Counted from the first letter of the stretch, positions 17,105-26,095 are shown. The stretch is DNA of 64,000 bases from Acinetobacter genomosp. 15BJ (GCF_000400715.1 NZ_KE007346.1:1-64000); one strand, 5' to 3'. Notes: generated from the sequence alone by a model not told the origin. Numbers and translations: made by a program.

Positions 17105-17562
17105 AATAGGTGAAGGACAGCATCTAAAGAATGCTGTGAATTCCCTTGTAATTCTTGTGTTGCAAATTCAGCCAAAGCTTGTTCATGCGCCAATAAATAC
17201 TGGAGAAAGTCTTGTGTGTTGGCATCTGCGTGTTGCTGCATCCGTTCAAAAGTTAGCATAAAGGGTTGCGTACCTTGTTTAAGTAAACGCATGGCCAGTT
17301 TCCACGGCAGTTTGGCCATCGCAATTCCTGATACTTTGGCCTGTAACTTAACATGCAAACGAATCGTTGCCGTTTGACCTTGTTGGATTAAGAACTGTTG
17401 TAACTTGTGTAGGGTTTGGGTTTCCAGTTTAGCTAGCGTTTTCCATTTTTGCTGTTGTTCGATTGAGCCTGCATGTTTGGCTGCATTTAAAAAGATCAGC
17501 TCACCCAGTATTTCTGATTCAAGTGCGGTGTTGAGGTCGTGTTGATATTGTGGGTAATGCAT
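17089..17562 (-). CDS. Hypothetical all-helical protein, possibly ferritin-like
   Basis: 157 residues, predicted to be almost entirely helical. The N-terminal part reads ESEILGELIFLNAAKHA followed by a helix WKTLAKLETQTLHKLQQFL, and near the C terminus there is LLAHEQALAEFATQE. Spaced E and H residues on four long helices recall ferritin/rubrerythrin-type proteins, but I do not see a complete diiron ExxH pair set, so metal binding is a guess. Located 30 bases downstream of a sterol-desaturase-family gene on the same strand and convergent with atuF. Confidence 0.55.
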   Translation of the reverse strand: MHYPQYQHDLNTALESEILGELIFLNAAKHAGSIEQQQKWKTLAKLETQTLHKLQQFLIQQGQTATIRLHVKLQAKVSGIAMAKLPWKLAMRLLKQGTQPFMLTFERMQQHADANTQDFLQYLLAHEQALAEFATQELQGNSQHSLDAVLHLLKSED

Positions 17563-17592
17563 AACTGATTTCCTTAAATTTATGCGTCTTTA

Positions 17593-18438
17593 TTAATTTT
17601 TTCTAACGAATGGCCACAGTATTTGTTTGAGATAAGTCTTCGGTAGCGCAGTCTTTAACCCGACTTGCCCAGCTTCCACGGGTTTGCTTTCATGGTAATA
17701 CGTCCCAAACAGATGATCCCAGATCATCCAGAATTCACCAAAGTTTTTACGACCAAAACCATGTTTATGATGCCAACGATGGACTTCAGCAACCCCGAGC
17801 AAATGCCTAAAAGCACCTAAAGAATAATCGAGATTCGCATGCTGAAAAGCCAAATGAATTGCAGTTAATCCCATCCATGTACCAATTAGATTGGCTGGTG
17901 CTCCCATGAGTGTTACACAGATAATGCCAGGTGCAGCGAGCAGAACAGCACTTAATGGATGGCGACGTTCACCATTCAGCCAATATAACCGCTCAGAACT
18001 ATGATGAAGGGCATGCAATTTCCATAAAAATCGTTTTTTATGGCTTAGCCAATGCATCAACCATAAGCCAAAATCGATGATTAGACCGACAATGAGTAAT
18101 TGTAGCCAGATCGGTAGAGCGGTTGGCCAAAAGCTCGGAATATGAATCAGCTGCCGAAATATAGTAATGCATTCAGCGGTAATAAAAATCATGATGATAC
18201 TAAAGCTGGCATGCAGAATATCAACACCTGTATCTTCGTGATCGTTTAACCACGTTTGCTCATAGGGCTGAATCTGTTCAAGCAGGGCAACCAGTCCAAT
18301 CGCAATGGCTGCGATTAAGGGCACATAAGGCCAATAAGCAAGTGTGCCAGTTGCAATCGGGAATAAGAGAACCAGACTTAGCCCCATAATCAGGGGATAA
18401 CTGGTATAGCGAATGAGGTACTGAATTAACTTCGGCAT
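17593..18438 (-). CDS. Sterol desaturase / fatty acid hydroxylase family membrane protein
   Basis: 281-residue integral membrane protein with about five hydrophobic segments. It carries the histidine clusters of the membrane diiron hydroxylase family: HWLSHKKRFLWKLHALHHS and, near the C terminus, EVHRWHHKHG with a final DHLFGTYY. These enzymes hydroxylate or desaturate lipid substrates at a diiron centre. The true substrate is unknown. An in-frame TTG at 18453 would add five residues; the ATG at 18438 is favoured because GGA lies ten bases before it. Downstream of an AraC gene, which may control it. Confidence 0.82.
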   Translation of the reverse strand: MPKLIQYLIRYTSYPLIMGLSLVLLFPIATGTLAYWPYVPLIAAIAIGLVALLEQIQPYEQTWLNDHEDTGVDILHASFSIIMIFITAECITIFRQLIHIPSFWPTALPIWLQLLIVGLIIDFGLWLMHWLSHKKRFLWKLHALHHSSERLYWLNGERRHPLSAVLLAAPGIICVTLMGAPANLIGTWMGLTAIHLAFQHANLDYSLGAFRHLLGVAEVHRWHHKHGFGRKNFGEFWMIWDHLFGTYYHESKPVEAGQVGLKTALPKTYLKQILWPFVRKN

Positions 18439-18512
18439 AATGTGTTGTTCCAAAAGAATGAACAGTCACTATGCCTGTGCGATTACAGGACTGAATTGAA
18501 CAAAACAGCTAT

Positions 18513-19292
18513 TTATTCGATAAAGAAAATTTGCCCCTGCATCTGGCTGAGTTCAGATGGCCGCACCCCTAGTAATTCGATACAGGTTCGTGTGAAATGC
18601 GCCTGATCAGCAAAATCAGCTTGATGAGCAGTATCTGTTAATGCACGTCCTTTTTGCAGTTGAGTTAATCCACAGATGAGACGTAACCATTTGCGGTAAC
18701 TGCGCAAAGGCAGTCCCGTTTGTTCACGGAACCAGTGCGAAAAACGACTTTCAGATAAACCTGCAACTTGTGCTAAATATTGACGATCAGGAAGTTTGGA
18801 TTGCAAGACTCCCTGATAAAGCAGCTCCAGAATGTATTCAATCTTCTGGGTATTGCAATCGGAAGTATCGTTGTTCAGTTGTGCGGCTTGTAAGAAATGG
18901 GCCAAGCCTTGATTGAGGGGTGTCTTTAGGCAAAAGCTTTGTCGTAATTGTTGTTGTAGATCTGTGGATACCTCATATACCTGTGTTGGTCTATGAAGAT
19001 CTAGATTGAATCGGGTGGTGAGTGCATGATGGGTATCAATATAGATTGACAGATAATCGCCTGTTATAAGTTGATGCTTTAGCTTGGCAGGAATGAGTAA
19101 AGTCGGTGCTTGATAATGTTGGCCATCAGTAATCACTTGCACGGGTTGATCTGTATTCAAGGACATGGTGATTTGATGCGCATAGTGGTGGTGAGGGTGA
19201 TTATTTCCTGATTGTCCAAGAAAAGCGCCAATCCCCAAAGCAATTGCTGCTTGACCACTCCAACCAGCATTATCATTTTTTAAGCTGTGCAT
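18513..19292 (-). CDS. AraC family transcriptional regulator
   Basis: 259 residues. The N-terminal half is a cupin-like sensory region with a His-rich stretch (HPHHHYAHQI, about 32-41). The C-terminal 100 residues form the double helix-turn-helix: YLAQVAGLSESRFSHWFREQTGLPLRSYRKWLRL in two parts and DTAHQADFADQAHFTRTCIELLGVRPSEL. It lies 59-75 bases upstream of the sterol-desaturase-family gene on the same strand, a plausible target. The effector is unknown. Confidence 0.85.
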   Translation of the reverse strand: MHSLKNDNAGWSGQAAIALGIGAFLGQSGNNHPHHHYAHQITMSLNTDQPVQVITDGQHYQAPTLLIPAKLKHQLITGDYLSIYIDTHHALTTRFNLDLHRPTQVYEVSTDLQQQLRQSFCLKTPLNQGLAHFLQAAQLNNDTSDCNTQKIEYILELLYQGVLQSKLPDRQYLAQVAGLSESRFSHWFREQTGLPLRSYRKWLRLICGLTQLQKGRALTDTAHQADFADQAHFTRTCIELLGVRPSELSQMQGQIFFIE

Positions 19293-19398
19293 GCCACATC
19301 ATGATCTTGAAGTGATTGAATGGCTTATTTAGCGGGAATGCATGTGGTTTGTCAAATGAGCGAATGGAGGGGCTTTTAAAAGTCTCACTCTGGTTTAA

Positions 19399-19437
19399 AG
19401 CCGACGCATTGTTTATCTAAATGGTCGGCTGATTTTT
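19399..19437. terminator. Probable terminator downstream of the sphingomyelinase/foldase unit
   Basis: AGCCGAC pairs with GTCGGCT across an 18-base loop that can itself pair (CATT/AATG). A T run follows on the plus strand and a shorter one on the minus strand. Efficiency on the minus strand is uncertain. Confidence 0.4.
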
Positions 19438-19482
19438 TATCAAAGGCTGCTAAAAAGCTCAAGGCGCCTATATGGGCAAGTA

Positions 19483-20412
19483 TCAAGAGAACATTTTCAA
19501 ACGTAAACTTTCTAAACGACTTTGATATTGCTTTTGCCATTCTTCATTTGATAGTTGATTTTTTAAAGGCTCCATCTCTTGTTGCAGCTGCTGCACAGCT
19601 TGTTGATATTGATCGACTTGCTGCTGCTGTTGAACTTCACGTTGTTCACGCTGCTGTACGTCTTGGCGTTGCTGCTCAGTCAAATAGCGTTGTTGTAACA
19701 TCTGTTTTAAACGCTGTGTTTCAGCAGGGCTGTACTGACCTTGATTAATTAAACCGAGTGCTTGTTCATAAAGGCCCATTTTATTTTCTTGTTGAGTTGC
19801 ATCTGGATACTGTTTTTGTAGCTGCTCAAATGCTTTTAAACGTTGTTCAGCACTGAGTTTCTGATTCTGCGCCAAATCCTGATAGGCAAAACGATAATCT
19901 GCATAGCCGCGTTCTTGTCCAAAACCAAGCATCGCTTCAGCCTGTCCCAAGGTTTGTTCTCTCAGCTTCCACACTGCATCAAAGCGTTCTTTTGGCGATA
20001 AAGAGGTTGATAACACGATGCTTTGCATGCGTTGTTCATATTGCGGCATACGTTTTAATAGATTTTCCACCAAATGTGCAAAGTTTTGATCTGGATAATT
20101 AGCTAAAGCTTTTGCTAAAGCTGCATTACAGTCGGATACAGGGCAGTTGGCTTTGAAGTCATTGAGAAATTCGGTGATATTGCCTGGTTGCTGCTGTAGC
20201 GTTTTTAATTGTTTCAAAAGAGAGTCTTGAAAAACTTCATCCTTGGTTTTATTGGGCATGTTTTCATCACTCACCTGTAAGGATGAATCTTGAGATGATG
20301 AGGTGGATTTGGTGTTCTGAATTGCCGCGGAAGAGGCGGTGCTCTTCCAGACAACAATCCCAACCAAGACCACGACAACAATAAGCATTGTCAGCAATAG
20401 TCTTTTATTCAT
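19483..20412 (-). CDS. Lipase-specific-foldase-like periplasmic chaperone (Lif/LifO-like)
   Basis: 309 residues with an N-terminal membrane anchor (about 5-22), a Ser/Thr/Gln-rich linker and a long helical periplasmic region, the architecture of Lif steric chaperones. The segment LSPKERFDAVWKLREQTLGQAEAMLGFG (about 138-165, quoted in part) resembles the Lif helical domain, and the C terminus is Gln-rich coiled coil (about 240-285). The conserved FDY(F/C)L(S/T)A motif expected before it is absent; that region instead has C90 and C95. It starts 12 bases after a sphingomyelinase gene, so the client is probably that enzyme, not a lipase. Assignment moderate. Confidence 0.68.
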   Translation of the reverse strand: MNKRLLLTMLIVVVVLVGIVVWKSTASSAAIQNTKSTSSSQDSSLQVSDENMPNKTKDEVFQDSLLKQLKTLQQQPGNITEFLNDFKANCPVSDCNAALAKALANYPDQNFAHLVENLLKRMPQYEQRMQSIVLSTSLSPKERFDAVWKLREQTLGQAEAMLGFGQERGYADYRFAYQDLAQNQKLSAEQRLKAFEQLQKQYPDATQQENKMGLYEQALGLINQGQYSPAETQRLKQMLQQRYLTEQQRQDVQQREQREVQQQQQVDQYQQAVQQLQQEMEPLKNQLSNEEWQKQYQSRLESLRLKMFS

Positions 20413-20424
20413 ACCGAATTCCGT

Positions 20425-21768
20425 TTATGGGCCGTAATTAAATTGCCCCATCACAGGGAAATGATCGGAAAGATCCCAAGTCATATATAATGGGTCTGCT
20501 GTCGTACGTAAGATGCGCACATCGTTACGCGACTGAGTCGGCTGACGATGGTTATTTGAAGCCACCACATAGTCCAGATATTCCACTGTTGCACCGCCTG
20601 AACCTGCTGCTCCAGCCAATTTATTCACGCGTGGGTCAAAGGTCGAAGCGGTATAACCTGTGCTTGGTGCAGCTGTCGCATTCAGATTGGTCAACATGTC
20701 TTGATAATCTTGCGGCCATAACAATTTGTTCACATTAAAATCACCGCCCATAAGTACAGCATCAAAACTTGGAACATTCTGCTGATTCACCAATTGACGA
20801 ATTTGTTTGAACTGGACTTGACGCAATGCGCGTGCTGCATCGGTATCAAAAGAGGCTGTATGCGTAGAGGTCACATGGTAAGCCTTACCATTCTTAATGA
20901 TTTCCGCATACAACACGCCTTTATCCGCGAAACAATCAGTTCCTGTACAATCTGGATAAATCAATTGTGCTGTTTTGACGATTGGATAACGGCTCACAAT
21001 GACCAGACCACTATCAAATAAGTTATAGCCAGAACCGACTGGAATATGGGTTTGATACGGATATTGCTGTGCCAGTTGATTCAACATACCTGTACGTGAT
21101 GAAGCAAAGGCTTCTTGCATCATAATCACATCGTAGCCGTTTAAATGATTTGGTAATTCGGCCAAGCGTTCGCTGATTTTACTCGCCACCATCGGCAGGG
21201 CATAAATATTATAAGTCAGTACTTTGAGCTCATCGGCACTAGCTGAAACAGGCTCTTGAACCGTGTTTTGATGAATGGTGTAGTGGAAATCATCATAGCC
21301 CCCCGTGTACTCAGCTTTCACCGCTGCCTGCGCAGATAAACCGGCGTAGGTTGTGCTAATACGGTGTACATCACGATCTGAATACCACGGTGATGTTGTG
21401 GTCGCCGTTTGAATACCATGTTGAATATTACTACCCGACCAAGTTCCCGTCATGGTTTGTTTGAGGGTCACTTGTGAATTACCACTGCTGATCACGGTAT
21501 CAAAGTTATAGGTCTTACCTGATTTGATCCCGGTATAGCGGTTCATGCGTAACACACGTTTGGTCTCGTAGGGTGCAAGTTGGGTCGCTTCCTGCGCCCA
21601 TTCATTGCCTTGCTGTAAGCTTGCCCCAGTTTGATTGACTTGTATTGATACGGTTTGTGGCGTGGTATTGGTCACGAACACGTAGGAATCAGCCAAGGTC
21701 TGTTGGGTAGAAAAACCACCGATTAAGAGCGCGACCCCTGCGCCGAGTTTTAAGCTCTTCAGCTTCAT
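20425..21768 (-). CDS. Secreted sphingomyelin phosphodiesterase (neutral sphingomyelinase C family)
   Basis: 447 residues. A signal peptide of about 26 residues ends ...QQTLADS, followed by a beta-rich N-terminal region of unknown role (about 28-175). The DNase I-like catalytic domain from 180 has N187 in LTYNIYA, metal-ligand E219 in MMQEA, H303 in STHTAS, D343 and N345 in GGDFNV, and D435-H436 in SDHFPV. This is the metal-dependent phosphodiesterase set of bacterial sphingomyelinases, which cleave sphingomyelin to ceramide and phosphocholine and can be haemolytic. C274 and C279 may form a disulphide. First gene of a two-gene unit with the Lif-like chaperone gene. Confidence 0.87.
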   Translation of the reverse strand: MKLKSLKLGAGVALLIGGFSTQQTLADSYVFVTNTTPQTVSIQVNQTGASLQQGNEWAQEATQLAPYETKRVLRMNRYTGIKSGKTYNFDTVISSGNSQVTLKQTMTGTWSGSNIQHGIQTATTTSPWYSDRDVHRISTTYAGLSAQAAVKAEYTGGYDDFHYTIHQNTVQEPVSASADELKVLTYNIYALPMVASKISERLAELPNHLNGYDVIMMQEAFASSRTGMLNQLAQQYPYQTHIPVGSGYNLFDSGLVIVSRYPIVKTAQLIYPDCTGTDCFADKGVLYAEIIKNGKAYHVTSTHTASFDTDAARALRQVQFKQIRQLVNQQNVPSFDAVLMGGDFNVNKLLWPQDYQDMLTNLNATAAPSTGYTASTFDPRVNKLAGAAGSGGATVEYLDYVVASNNHRQPTQSRNDVRILRTTADPLYMTWDLSDHFPVMGQFNYGP

Positions 21769-22080
21769 CTTTATCTCTCCATAGTGCTTAATAATGTCTG
21801 AACAAATACAATCCTATGTTGTTAAAATTATTCATTTGTGAAAATTTTATGATTGTTATTTGTTCGAAAATTATAATAATGAAAAAATATTGCTAAATCA
21901 TTTAAATTTGTGACCATTCATCTGATGTTTTAAAAAACAATATTTTATTTCATACTTCTGACTAATTTAGGAATTATTTAACAGATTAGGATGATTATTT
22001 AGTGAAATATAGGAAGGTGTATGCTTCAAAAATGAAAATTGAAAAGTAATCTATTTATTATAGGGGCTATAAATGAACAA
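21769..22080. other. Intergenic region upstream of the sphingomyelinase gene
   Basis: Roughly 310 bases, very AT-rich, with no ORF I would support and no repeat. It should contain the minus-strand promoter for the sphingomyelinase/foldase pair. I see no clear operator. Confidence 0.6.
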
Positions 22081-22115
22081 AATCTGACAAGCTGGTTATG
22101 CCTGTCAGATTTTTT
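22081..22115. terminator. Terminator downstream of the Roadblock/GTPase unit
   Basis: AATCTGACA pairs with TGTCAGATT across a 13-base loop. T runs are present on both sides (longer on the plus strand). It sits just after the last gene of the minus-strand unit. Confidence 0.65.
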
Positions 22116-22128
22116 GATGAGAAAAGGA

Positions 22129-22548
22129 TTAAGCTTGGTCAGCGTCGACGATTGCACTGCTGGTTTGTTTCAAACTATAGAGCAGTTGTCCTAACAAGAC
22201 ATCTTTATTACTTAAAGTCACCATGACCATAGGATGATGAGGGGCAGGGATTGAGGTCAGAATCGCTTTGCCGTTTTCAGCATCCAAGGTAATACTTTGA
22301 CAGCCTGTCAGCTGGATTTCATTGAGAAAAGCGGTGACCATTGCCAAGATTGAACTACTGACAGCCGCCAGTTTGGTGCTGTTATAAGGGTTCTTCTTGT
22401 AAATGGAGGCGAGCTCAAAGCCATCGGTAGAGCAGAGCATAATATAATCGACACCTCGGATATTGGTTAAAATATCGTTGGCCTGCGCTTTAGCAAACTG
22501 AATCAGCTCTTTTGGCGCTGTACGTTGCTGACTAGGAATACTGAACAT
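22129..22548 (-). CDS. Roadblock/LC7 domain protein (MglB-like)
   Basis: 139 residues covering a single Roadblock/LC7 domain: DILTNIRGVDYIMLCSTDGFELAS in the first helix-strand unit, a central helix (KLAAVSSSILAMVTAFLNEI) and LDAENGKAILTSIP..VMVTLSNKDVLLGQLLYSL. Such proteins dimerise and bind small Ras-like GTPases, often acting as GTPase-activating or scaffold subunits (MglB with MglA in Myxococcus). It is 22 bases downstream of a small GTPase gene, so the pair probably works together. A second Roadblock protein is encoded 1.7 kb upstream. Confidence 0.85.
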   Translation of the reverse strand: MFSIPSQQRTAPKELIQFAKAQANDILTNIRGVDYIMLCSTDGFELASIYKKNPYNSTKLAAVSSSILAMVTAFLNEIQLTGCQSITLDAENGKAILTSIPAPHHPMVMVTLSNKDVLLGQLLYSLKQTSSAIVDADQA

Positions 22549-22570
22549 AATTCTTCTCTTTATAAAGTAA

Positions 22571-23113
22571 TTAGTTTGTTGCTTTTAAATTGACTTCTAA
22601 TGCTGCAATGAGAGATTCAATCATCAGCAAGATATGTTCTTGTTTACGGGCGTCAATAAAAAATAAGGGATATTGGTAGTCATTTTGAATTAACCACTCA
22701 CGATAGATCGTGGTCGGTTGCCCCTTGTTTTCATCCACGTGGGTGATGCCGATTGAAATATTTTGGGTATAGTCCTTAAAGGTATCCAAATAACCCTCAA
22801 GTTCTTCGATCGGTACTTTACTGTTGTGGTCAACCAATAAAATAACGCCCAAGGCACCTTGGCAAATCACAGGCCAAATAAAATCAAAGCGTGATTGGCC
22901 TGGGGTGCCATATAAGCCTACTTTTACACCGTCATCTAAAGTAATCTCACCATAATCAATACCCACCGTAGTTTGCATTTTATTATGGGCCTGACTATCT
23001 GTATTGAATGCTTCGGTCGCGAGAACAGGAATTTCTGAAAGCGATTTGATTGCTTCGGTTTTACCTGCACCCATGCTGCCTGCAAATACAATTTTATATT
23101 GTTGGAGAATCAT
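22571..23113 (-). CDS. Small Ras-like GTPase (MglA-related)
   Basis: 180 residues. P-loop G12-SMGAGKT-19 (GxxGxGKT/S), switch I TTVGIDYG (48-55), switch II GTPGQSRFDF (69-78), and DARK (154-157) as a G5-like site. The G4 NKxD motif is replaced by THVD (124-127), so guanine specificity could be altered. It sits between a protein of unknown function and a Roadblock gene, as in MglA/MglB-type modules that set cell polarity or control pili and surface motility. The role here is inferred from that analogy only. Confidence 0.82.
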   Translation of the reverse strand: MILQQYKIVFAGSMGAGKTEAIKSLSEIPVLATEAFNTDSQAHNKMQTTVGIDYGEITLDDGVKVGLYGTPGQSRFDFIWPVICQGALGVILLVDHNSKVPIEELEGYLDTFKDYTQNISIGITHVDENKGQPTTIYREWLIQNDYQYPLFFIDARKQEHILLMIESLIAALEVNLKATN

Positions 23114-23121
23114 ATCAATCC

Positions 23122-24090
23122 TTAAAGCCCAAAGCGGCGTCTGATCTTGCCGAAAAATTTATTTAAAAAGCCTTGTTGTTCAATTGTTTGTTCAGTGGTT
23201 TCTATTCGTAAGTAATGACTTTCTGAAGCAGGGATAATGCCGCCATTGTCAGAAATAATGCAGGCAGCGATAAATTGTTGAACCGTTTGAATAGGAAGTT
23301 TTAATTGTGTTGCAACTTGATAGAGTTGGGCTCCTTGTATAAAGCAAGCAGAAAGCAATAAAGTGGTTTTACGGTCAGTGCCTTGAGCTGGCTGCGGCCA
23401 ATATTCAATTTTGTAGTATTCATTTTCATTTGGCGCTAAACGCTGAAATTCGAGTGAATGCCAAAACAGGTTCCATAACCAATCTTGCAGGTTATATTCA
23501 ACTTTGCGTGAGACTTTGGTGAAGTTTGATGTCGTTGCGAACTCATATTTAAAGCTTTGATTGGTTTGCGTGTGGGTACGCGTTGGTTCTAACCATGCAA
23601 TTTGACTACGTGTATCAATAATGGCCAACGTACCGTGGTCATCAAACAAATGTAGACGGGCATTTTCAGGATTTAACATATCAGTTAAATACTTTTCATT
23701 GATGGCATTATGTGTAGAGGTCGATTCGATCTTCGGTTGTTGCGCCTGTTGATGGGTGATATAGCTTAAAAGGCGAAGATGAATCCAGTTTTTTAATGCA
23801 TCAGTATGCTGAAAAGGCAAGTAAAGCGTATTGTGTTCTTCTATATGTTGTGAGCCTTCTCCTTTTGAAACTTTTAAGCAGGGAAGTTGTTTTTGTTCTA
23901 AAATACGTTGAATACCTTCGGTTTCAAAAAAATTTTCATTTATTAATAATAAGTCGATATTAGGATCGGCAATGTTGATCCAGTTAATGCCAAATTCATG
24001 AGGTATTGTTTTTCTAAGCTCTATTTTTAACTCATCTGAAACTTTTAAACTTATACCTGAAATTGCGATATTAATGCAATGTCCATTCAT
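23122..24090 (-). CDS. Unknown protein of the Roadblock/GTPase unit
   Basis: 322 residues that I do not recognise. The N-terminal 100 residues alternate strands and helices (INWINIADPNIDLLLINENF, KQLPCLKVSKGEG) in a way that recalls a response-regulator-like fold without a proven phosphorylation site. The C-terminal third, TTLLLSACFIQGAQLYQVATQLKLPIQTVQQF (quoted in parts), looks like a helical, possibly winged-helix, region. The last residues are basic (FFGKIRRRFG). It is eight bases upstream of the GTPase gene, so probably an effector or regulator of it. Confidence 0.6.
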   Translation of the reverse strand: MNGHCINIAISGISLKVSDELKIELRKTIPHEFGINWINIADPNIDLLLINENFFETEGIQRILEQKQLPCLKVSKGEGSQHIEEHNTLYLPFQHTDALKNWIHLRLLSYITHQQAQQPKIESTSTHNAINEKYLTDMLNPENARLHLFDDHGTLAIIDTRSQIAWLEPTRTHTQTNQSFKYEFATTSNFTKVSRKVEYNLQDWLWNLFWHSLEFQRLAPNENEYYKIEYWPQPAQGTDRKTTLLLSACFIQGAQLYQVATQLKLPIQTVQQFIAACIISDNGGIIPASESHYLRIETTEQTIEQQGFLNKFFGKIRRRFGL

Positions 24091-24244
24091 AGTATCACTT
24101 TAATATTTTATAAAATATTGGACTGCACAGAATTAGTCTAGTACTAAAGACTAATAATAGACTTCTTGCATATTTATATTTTCTTATAATGAAAATAATA
24201 AATATACAAGAAATCTAATATATTAAGTATTTTGAAATTTAGAA

Positions 24245-24604
24245 TTAAGCAAAGTCTAATTCTTTTTCAAATGTTTTCAATTCGTGGCGAGCCATCGCAA
24301 GGTTTGATTTGCTACGGTCTAATACGAGATAAAGGAATAAGTTGCCATTGCTTTCTAATGGACGGATTAAGTGATATGCCTTGCCAAGTGTGATCAGAAT
24401 ATCTTCGATGTCATCGTTCAGTTTTAGTGAGTTAGCTACACGGCGTTTTGCTCGAATAACTTCGGTATTACCCGCAGCTGCCAGTTCTAAGTCGATTGCA
24501 CCCCCACCTTGAGTTGCTAGCGCCAAACCACTCTCTGTATCTACTAATGCTGCTGCAACGAACCCATCAATATTTGTTAAGCTTTCTAATGAAATTTTAG
24601 CCAT
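24245..24604 (-). CDS. Roadblock/LC7 domain protein
   Basis: 119 residues with the Roadblock fold: [22 protein letters not shown], a long helix ([21 protein letters not shown]) and [16 protein letters not shown] / [18 protein letters not shown]. It differs from the other Roadblock protein in this unit and is separated from the next gene by about 150 bases, so it may have its own promoter. It could form a heterodimer with the second Roadblock protein or act as a separate GTPase partner. Confidence 0.82.
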   Translation of the reverse strand: MAKISLESLTNIDGFVAAALVDTESGLALATQGGGAIDLELAAAGNTEVIRAKRRVANSLKLNDDIEDILITLGKAYHLIRPLESNGNLFLYLVLDRSKSNLAMARHELKTFEKELDFA

Positions 24605-24944
24605 GATTTTATCTCTACTAATACATCTTTGTTTATGAAGTTATATTCGCCACTTCTGTTTTTGATTAGTTTTCAAAAGTAGTTAATCTCATTATAGGAA
24701 ACTCTTTTATTAAATCAATCATACTTTAAAATAATTGAATTGACTGATTTGCTAATAATTGACAATTTTTGTCAAACAAACAAATAAAAATACTAATTGA
24801 GGATTGTATTTTATTCTTAGTGTGATTTTATTCACATTAATAATGAGTTTTAAATACTTGCTTTGATTGTAAATAAATGTAAATTGTTTTTAATTAATAT
24901 AGATACATTAATTTTTTAAATAAAATTAAATGAATAATAAGTCT
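24605..24944. other. AT-rich intergenic region upstream of the Roadblock unit
   Basis: About 340 bases with very high A+T, including long runs of A and T. No ORF, repeat or RNA gene is visible. It presumably holds the promoter of the Roadblock/GTPase genes. Confidence 0.6.
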
Positions 24945-24978
24945 ATGATAAAGAAAGCAATCGTACTTTCTTTATCAT
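24945..24978. terminator. Long-stem hairpin, likely terminator of the sspA-sspB unit
   Basis: ATGATAAAGAAAG and CTTTCTTTATCAT form a perfect 13-bp stem with an 8-base loop, 14 bases beyond the stop codon of the last gene of the minus-strand unit. The stem is AT-rich and no strong T run follows, so termination strength is uncertain. Confidence 0.5.
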
Positions 24979-24991
24979 TTAAATCATGAGA

Positions 24992-25654
24992 TTAAAAGGA
25001 AACCAATTGGCAATATGAACAATACAAAAAGATCAGAATGACCAATGCCACGAAAGGCGAAACAATATAGGCCCATGTTGGCGTTTCTGGAGTTTTGACT
25101 TCGATCGTAGGCTCATCATCATGTGCAACGGGTTGTGCTTGATGAACCATTTGATTGAATTCTTGCATAGTCGCTTCAAGCGATACTTCTTGCTGAATAA
25201 CCGGCTTTGAGCCGAGTAATTCTGTGAGTTGATTGGTTGACCAAACCCAGTCTTCTGCTTGTCCAGATAGATGCTCAATCTGACCCAATAAAAGTTCTGT
25301 TAGTCCTGTTTGCCCAAAGCTGCCAGTTTGATCAAGCTGTTTCAACTCAGTTAATTGTAAGGCCAGTACATCTGACAGGCTTTTTTCCAATTCAGTTGCT
25401 TTAAGTGCTGATTGATTATGAGCCGAGGTGGTGAGATGGCGAGCAACCTCTTGAATGTAAAGTGGATCGGCAGTATGGACTTCTTGATAGAGTTTCTGTG
25501 GATTCTGTTTCCATAGACTAATCAATTGTCCAAGGGCCAACACGTTTACTTCATCAATATATGTTTGTTTTTCTTTAAGAGAATATTGATCAAAAAGTTG
25601 TGGTTTTTGAATTTTTATTTGTTCAGAAAAATATTGAACTAAATCAAATGCCAT
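24992..25654 (-). CDS. Hypothetical tail-anchored protein downstream of sspB
   Basis: 220 residues, soluble and helical for most of its length, with one hydrophobic segment at the very C terminus (about 196-215, AYIVSPFVALVILIFLY), so a tail-anchored inner-membrane topology is likely. I do not recognise a family. It starts 15 bases after sspB on the same strand and may be expressed with it. No catalytic motif is seen. Confidence 0.6.
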   Translation of the reverse strand: MAFDLVQYFSEQIKIQKPQLFDQYSLKEKQTYIDEVNVLALGQLISLWKQNPQKLYQEVHTADPLYIQEVARHLTTSAHNQSALKATELEKSLSDVLALQLTELKQLDQTGSFGQTGLTELLLGQIEHLSGQAEDWVWSTNQLTELLGSKPVIQQEVSLEATMQEFNQMVHQAQPVAHDDEPTIEVKTPETPTWAYIVSPFVALVILIFLYCSYCQLVSF

Positions 25655-25669
25655 CGTGACGATCCTCGC

Positions 25670-26095
25670 TTAATCTAAAATTCTTAGTGAAGGTTTCTTT
25701 TTCGTTGGTTCAGCTTCTTGCTTTGTTTCATCGATTGATGCCGCTGTCGAGTCATCGATTTCTGCATATTCAGAAGCATCAAAAAACAAGCCTTGACCAT
25801 TTTCTCTTGCGTAAATACCTAATACAGCACGAATGGGCACATAAATTTCTTTTGCAACACCACCGAAGCGAGCGGAGAAGGTAATCGCTTCATTGCTCAT
25901 ATGCAGCTGATGAATCGCGTGTGGCGCAAGATTTAAGACAATTTGACCATCCTTCACAAATTGTAAGGGAACATCAGTATGGGGTTGCGTCGCATCAACC
26001 AATAAATATGGTGTCAGTTGGTTATCGCAAATCCATTCATAAATGGCACGAGCAAGATATGGGCGTGTAGGTGTAAAAGTTATTTGCTCAGACAT
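25670..26095 (-). CDS. sspB: ClpXP protease specificity-enhancing factor SspB
   Basis: 141 residues. The N-terminal domain (PTRPYLARAIYEWICDNQLTPYLLVD, split) with GQIVLNLAPHAI and ITFSARFGG is the SspB substrate-binding fold that recognises SsrA-tagged proteins. The acidic linker ends in a short basic/hydrophobic tail (KKKPSLRILD), matching the ClpX-binding module. It delivers tagged substrates to ClpXP. It lies 14 bases after sspA, the standard arrangement. Confidence 0.93.
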   Translation of the reverse strand: MSEQITFTPTRPYLARAIYEWICDNQLTPYLLVDATQPHTDVPLQFVKDGQIVLNLAPHAIHQLHMSNEAITFSARFGGVAKEIYVPIRAVLGIYARENGQGLFFDASEYAEIDDSTAASIDETKQEAEPTKKKPSLRILD

